Positions 41,120-41,650 of a stretch of DNA of 41,650 nt are shown here, piece by piece. Source of the DNA: Planctomycetota bacterium. Its GTDB lineage: Bacteria; Planctomycetota; UBA8742; UBA2392. The notes under the pieces are model-generated. The model was not told the DNA's origin. It saw only the letters and a list, made by a program, of their open reading frames with translations, and searched no databases. Numbering within the stretch: position 1 is the first letter of the stretch; each line of letters starts with the position of its first letter. Both the position numbers and the translations under genes were made by a program. The stretch covers positions 1 to 41,650 of the forward strand of contig JABARW010000075.1 in assembly GCA_019186845.1 (NCBI GenBank). Reading direction: 5' to 3'.

Positions 41120-41650
41120 ATGACCCAGGAGCCTGATAGCGGATTTCTCCAGTATCTAGGCAATGTCATCACCGAAGTGCAGATGAAACACTTCGGCAAG
41201 CTGAGACCCGACCAGGTGGACCTCAAGCGGCGTCGGGACCTCCTTACAGCCGCCGACACCGAAACCGAGAGGGCGGTGATCGAGGCCATCAGCCGGCACT
41301 GGCCCGAGCACTCGATTCTGGGCGAAGAGTCAGGCGCCCACCTGCGCCCCGGCGAATACTGCTGGATTATCGACCCCGTCGACGGCACAACCAACTTCGC
41401 GCGCGGCTTGCCGGTGTTTGCCTGCAGCGTCGCCCTGTGCCGGCGCGGAGAGCCGGTGCTGGCCCTGGTGGAGGTTCCCTGTCTGCGTGAGCGCTTCACC
41501 GCGGCCAAGGGGCAGGGGGCGTTCCTCAATGGCACGCGCTTGAAGGTGAGCGAAGTTCCCGACGTGAGTTCGGCGCTGCTGGCGACGGGGTTCCCTACAT
41601 CCGCAACGAAGTCAGCCGCAACAACGTGGACAACTTCAGCCGCCTGGTAC
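41120..41650 (+). CDS. Inositol monophosphatase-family protein, partial, apparent frameshift
   Basis: ATG 41120 opens a frame running off the window. It encodes a metal-dependent Li-sensitive phosphatase (IMPase/SuhB/CysQ type): LTAADTETERAVIEAI, ILGEESG (metal Glu), WIIDPVDGTTNFARGLP (the D-P-x-D-G-T-T-N-F core), VALVEVPCLRERFTA-like strand and GAFLNGTRLKVSE. Up to residue 159 (LLATGFP) it fits the family perfectly; after that the frame reads TSATKSAATTW, unlike the family, whereas the next frame reads YIRNEVSRNNVDNFSRLV, exactly what is expected. One base appears to be missing from the CCC run at 41593-41595. The substrate (inositol-1-phosphate, PAP or other) cannot be told. Confidence 0.88.
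   Translation, partial: MTQEPDSGFLQYLGNVITEVQMKHFGKLRPDQVDLKRRRDLLTAADTETERAVIEAISRHWPEHSILGEESGAHLRPGEYCWIIDPVDGTTNFARGLPVFACSVALCRRGEPVLALVEVPCLRERFTAAKGQGAFLNGTRLKVSEVPDVSSALLATGFPTSATKSAATTWTTSAAWY

Overview
The window is high-GC bacterial chromosome (coding stretches I counted run about 60-66% G+C) with no phage, IS, CRISPR or rRNA. Several features together suggest a Planctomycetota-type organism: two Hanks-type Ser/Thr kinases, an ECF sigma factor with a long C-terminal tail, a FecR-domain membrane protein, very large exported proteins built from carboxypeptidase-regulatory-like beta-sandwich repeats, and a rhomboid-fold protein with a C-terminal DUF6576-like tail. Myxococcota or Acidobacteriota cannot be excluded from sequence reading alone.

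Layout. 1-837 (-): an exported DUF4082-like protein, cut by the window edge and broken by an in-frame amber codon. 1184-3130 (+): acetyl-CoA synthetase. 3255-5798 (+): OmpR-type response regulator and sensor kinase. 5799-8990 (-): a 1063-aa secreted repeat protein with clearly lower G+C, whose stop codon abuts that of the kinase. 9166-13262 (-): glyA, then a class-V aminotransferase translated 3 nt after gltX. 13547-17503 (+): a small exported protein and a 1124-aa modular secreted alpha/beta hydrolase ending in a strong terminator. 17563-20536 (-): HD phosphohydrolase and Ser/Thr kinase, then an acyl-CoA dehydrogenase with its own promoter, palindromic operator and terminator. 20608-22782 (-): a divergent sodium:neurotransmitter-symporter-like membrane protein. 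22904-24055 (+): TlpA-like thioredoxin protein. 24115-26344 (-): a PAP2 phosphatase / two-TM protein / ECF sigma operon. 26575-29904 (+): a second giant carboxypeptidase-regulatory-like protein, membrane anchored. 30094-30170 (-): tRNA-Pro(UGG). 30291-31181 (+): rhomboid-like protein lacking catalytic residues. 31193-31558 (-): 2Fe-2S ferredoxin. 31892-32683 (+): VWA protein. 32777-33553 (-): nucleoside phosphorylase. 33625-35091 (+): FecR-domain membrane protein. 35142-36079 (-): two tandem small heat-shock proteins. 36262-40927 (+): a membrane Ser/Thr kinase followed by a class III cyclase-STAND ATPase-TPR protein. 41120-end (+): inositol-monophosphatase-family gene, cut by the edge and apparently frameshifted.

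How it fits together. The housekeeping genes (acs, glyA, gltX, acyl-CoA dehydrogenase, tRNA) are interleaved with envelope and signalling genes. The most interesting blocks are: (i) the PAP2 / two-TM / ECF sigma operon, where the sigma gene starts with TTG inside the preceding stop codon; (ii) the stress-signalling cluster at 33.6-40.9 kb (FecR protein, two sHSPs, kinase, cyclase-STAND-TPR); (iii) the acyl-CoA dehydrogenase with a 16-bp perfect palindrome sitting at +1 of a good sigma-70 promoter; (iv) transporter-like and rhomboid-like proteins that keep the fold pattern but lose key residues. Several genes have a -10 box only 6-7 nt before the start codon, suggesting that leaderless mRNAs are common here.
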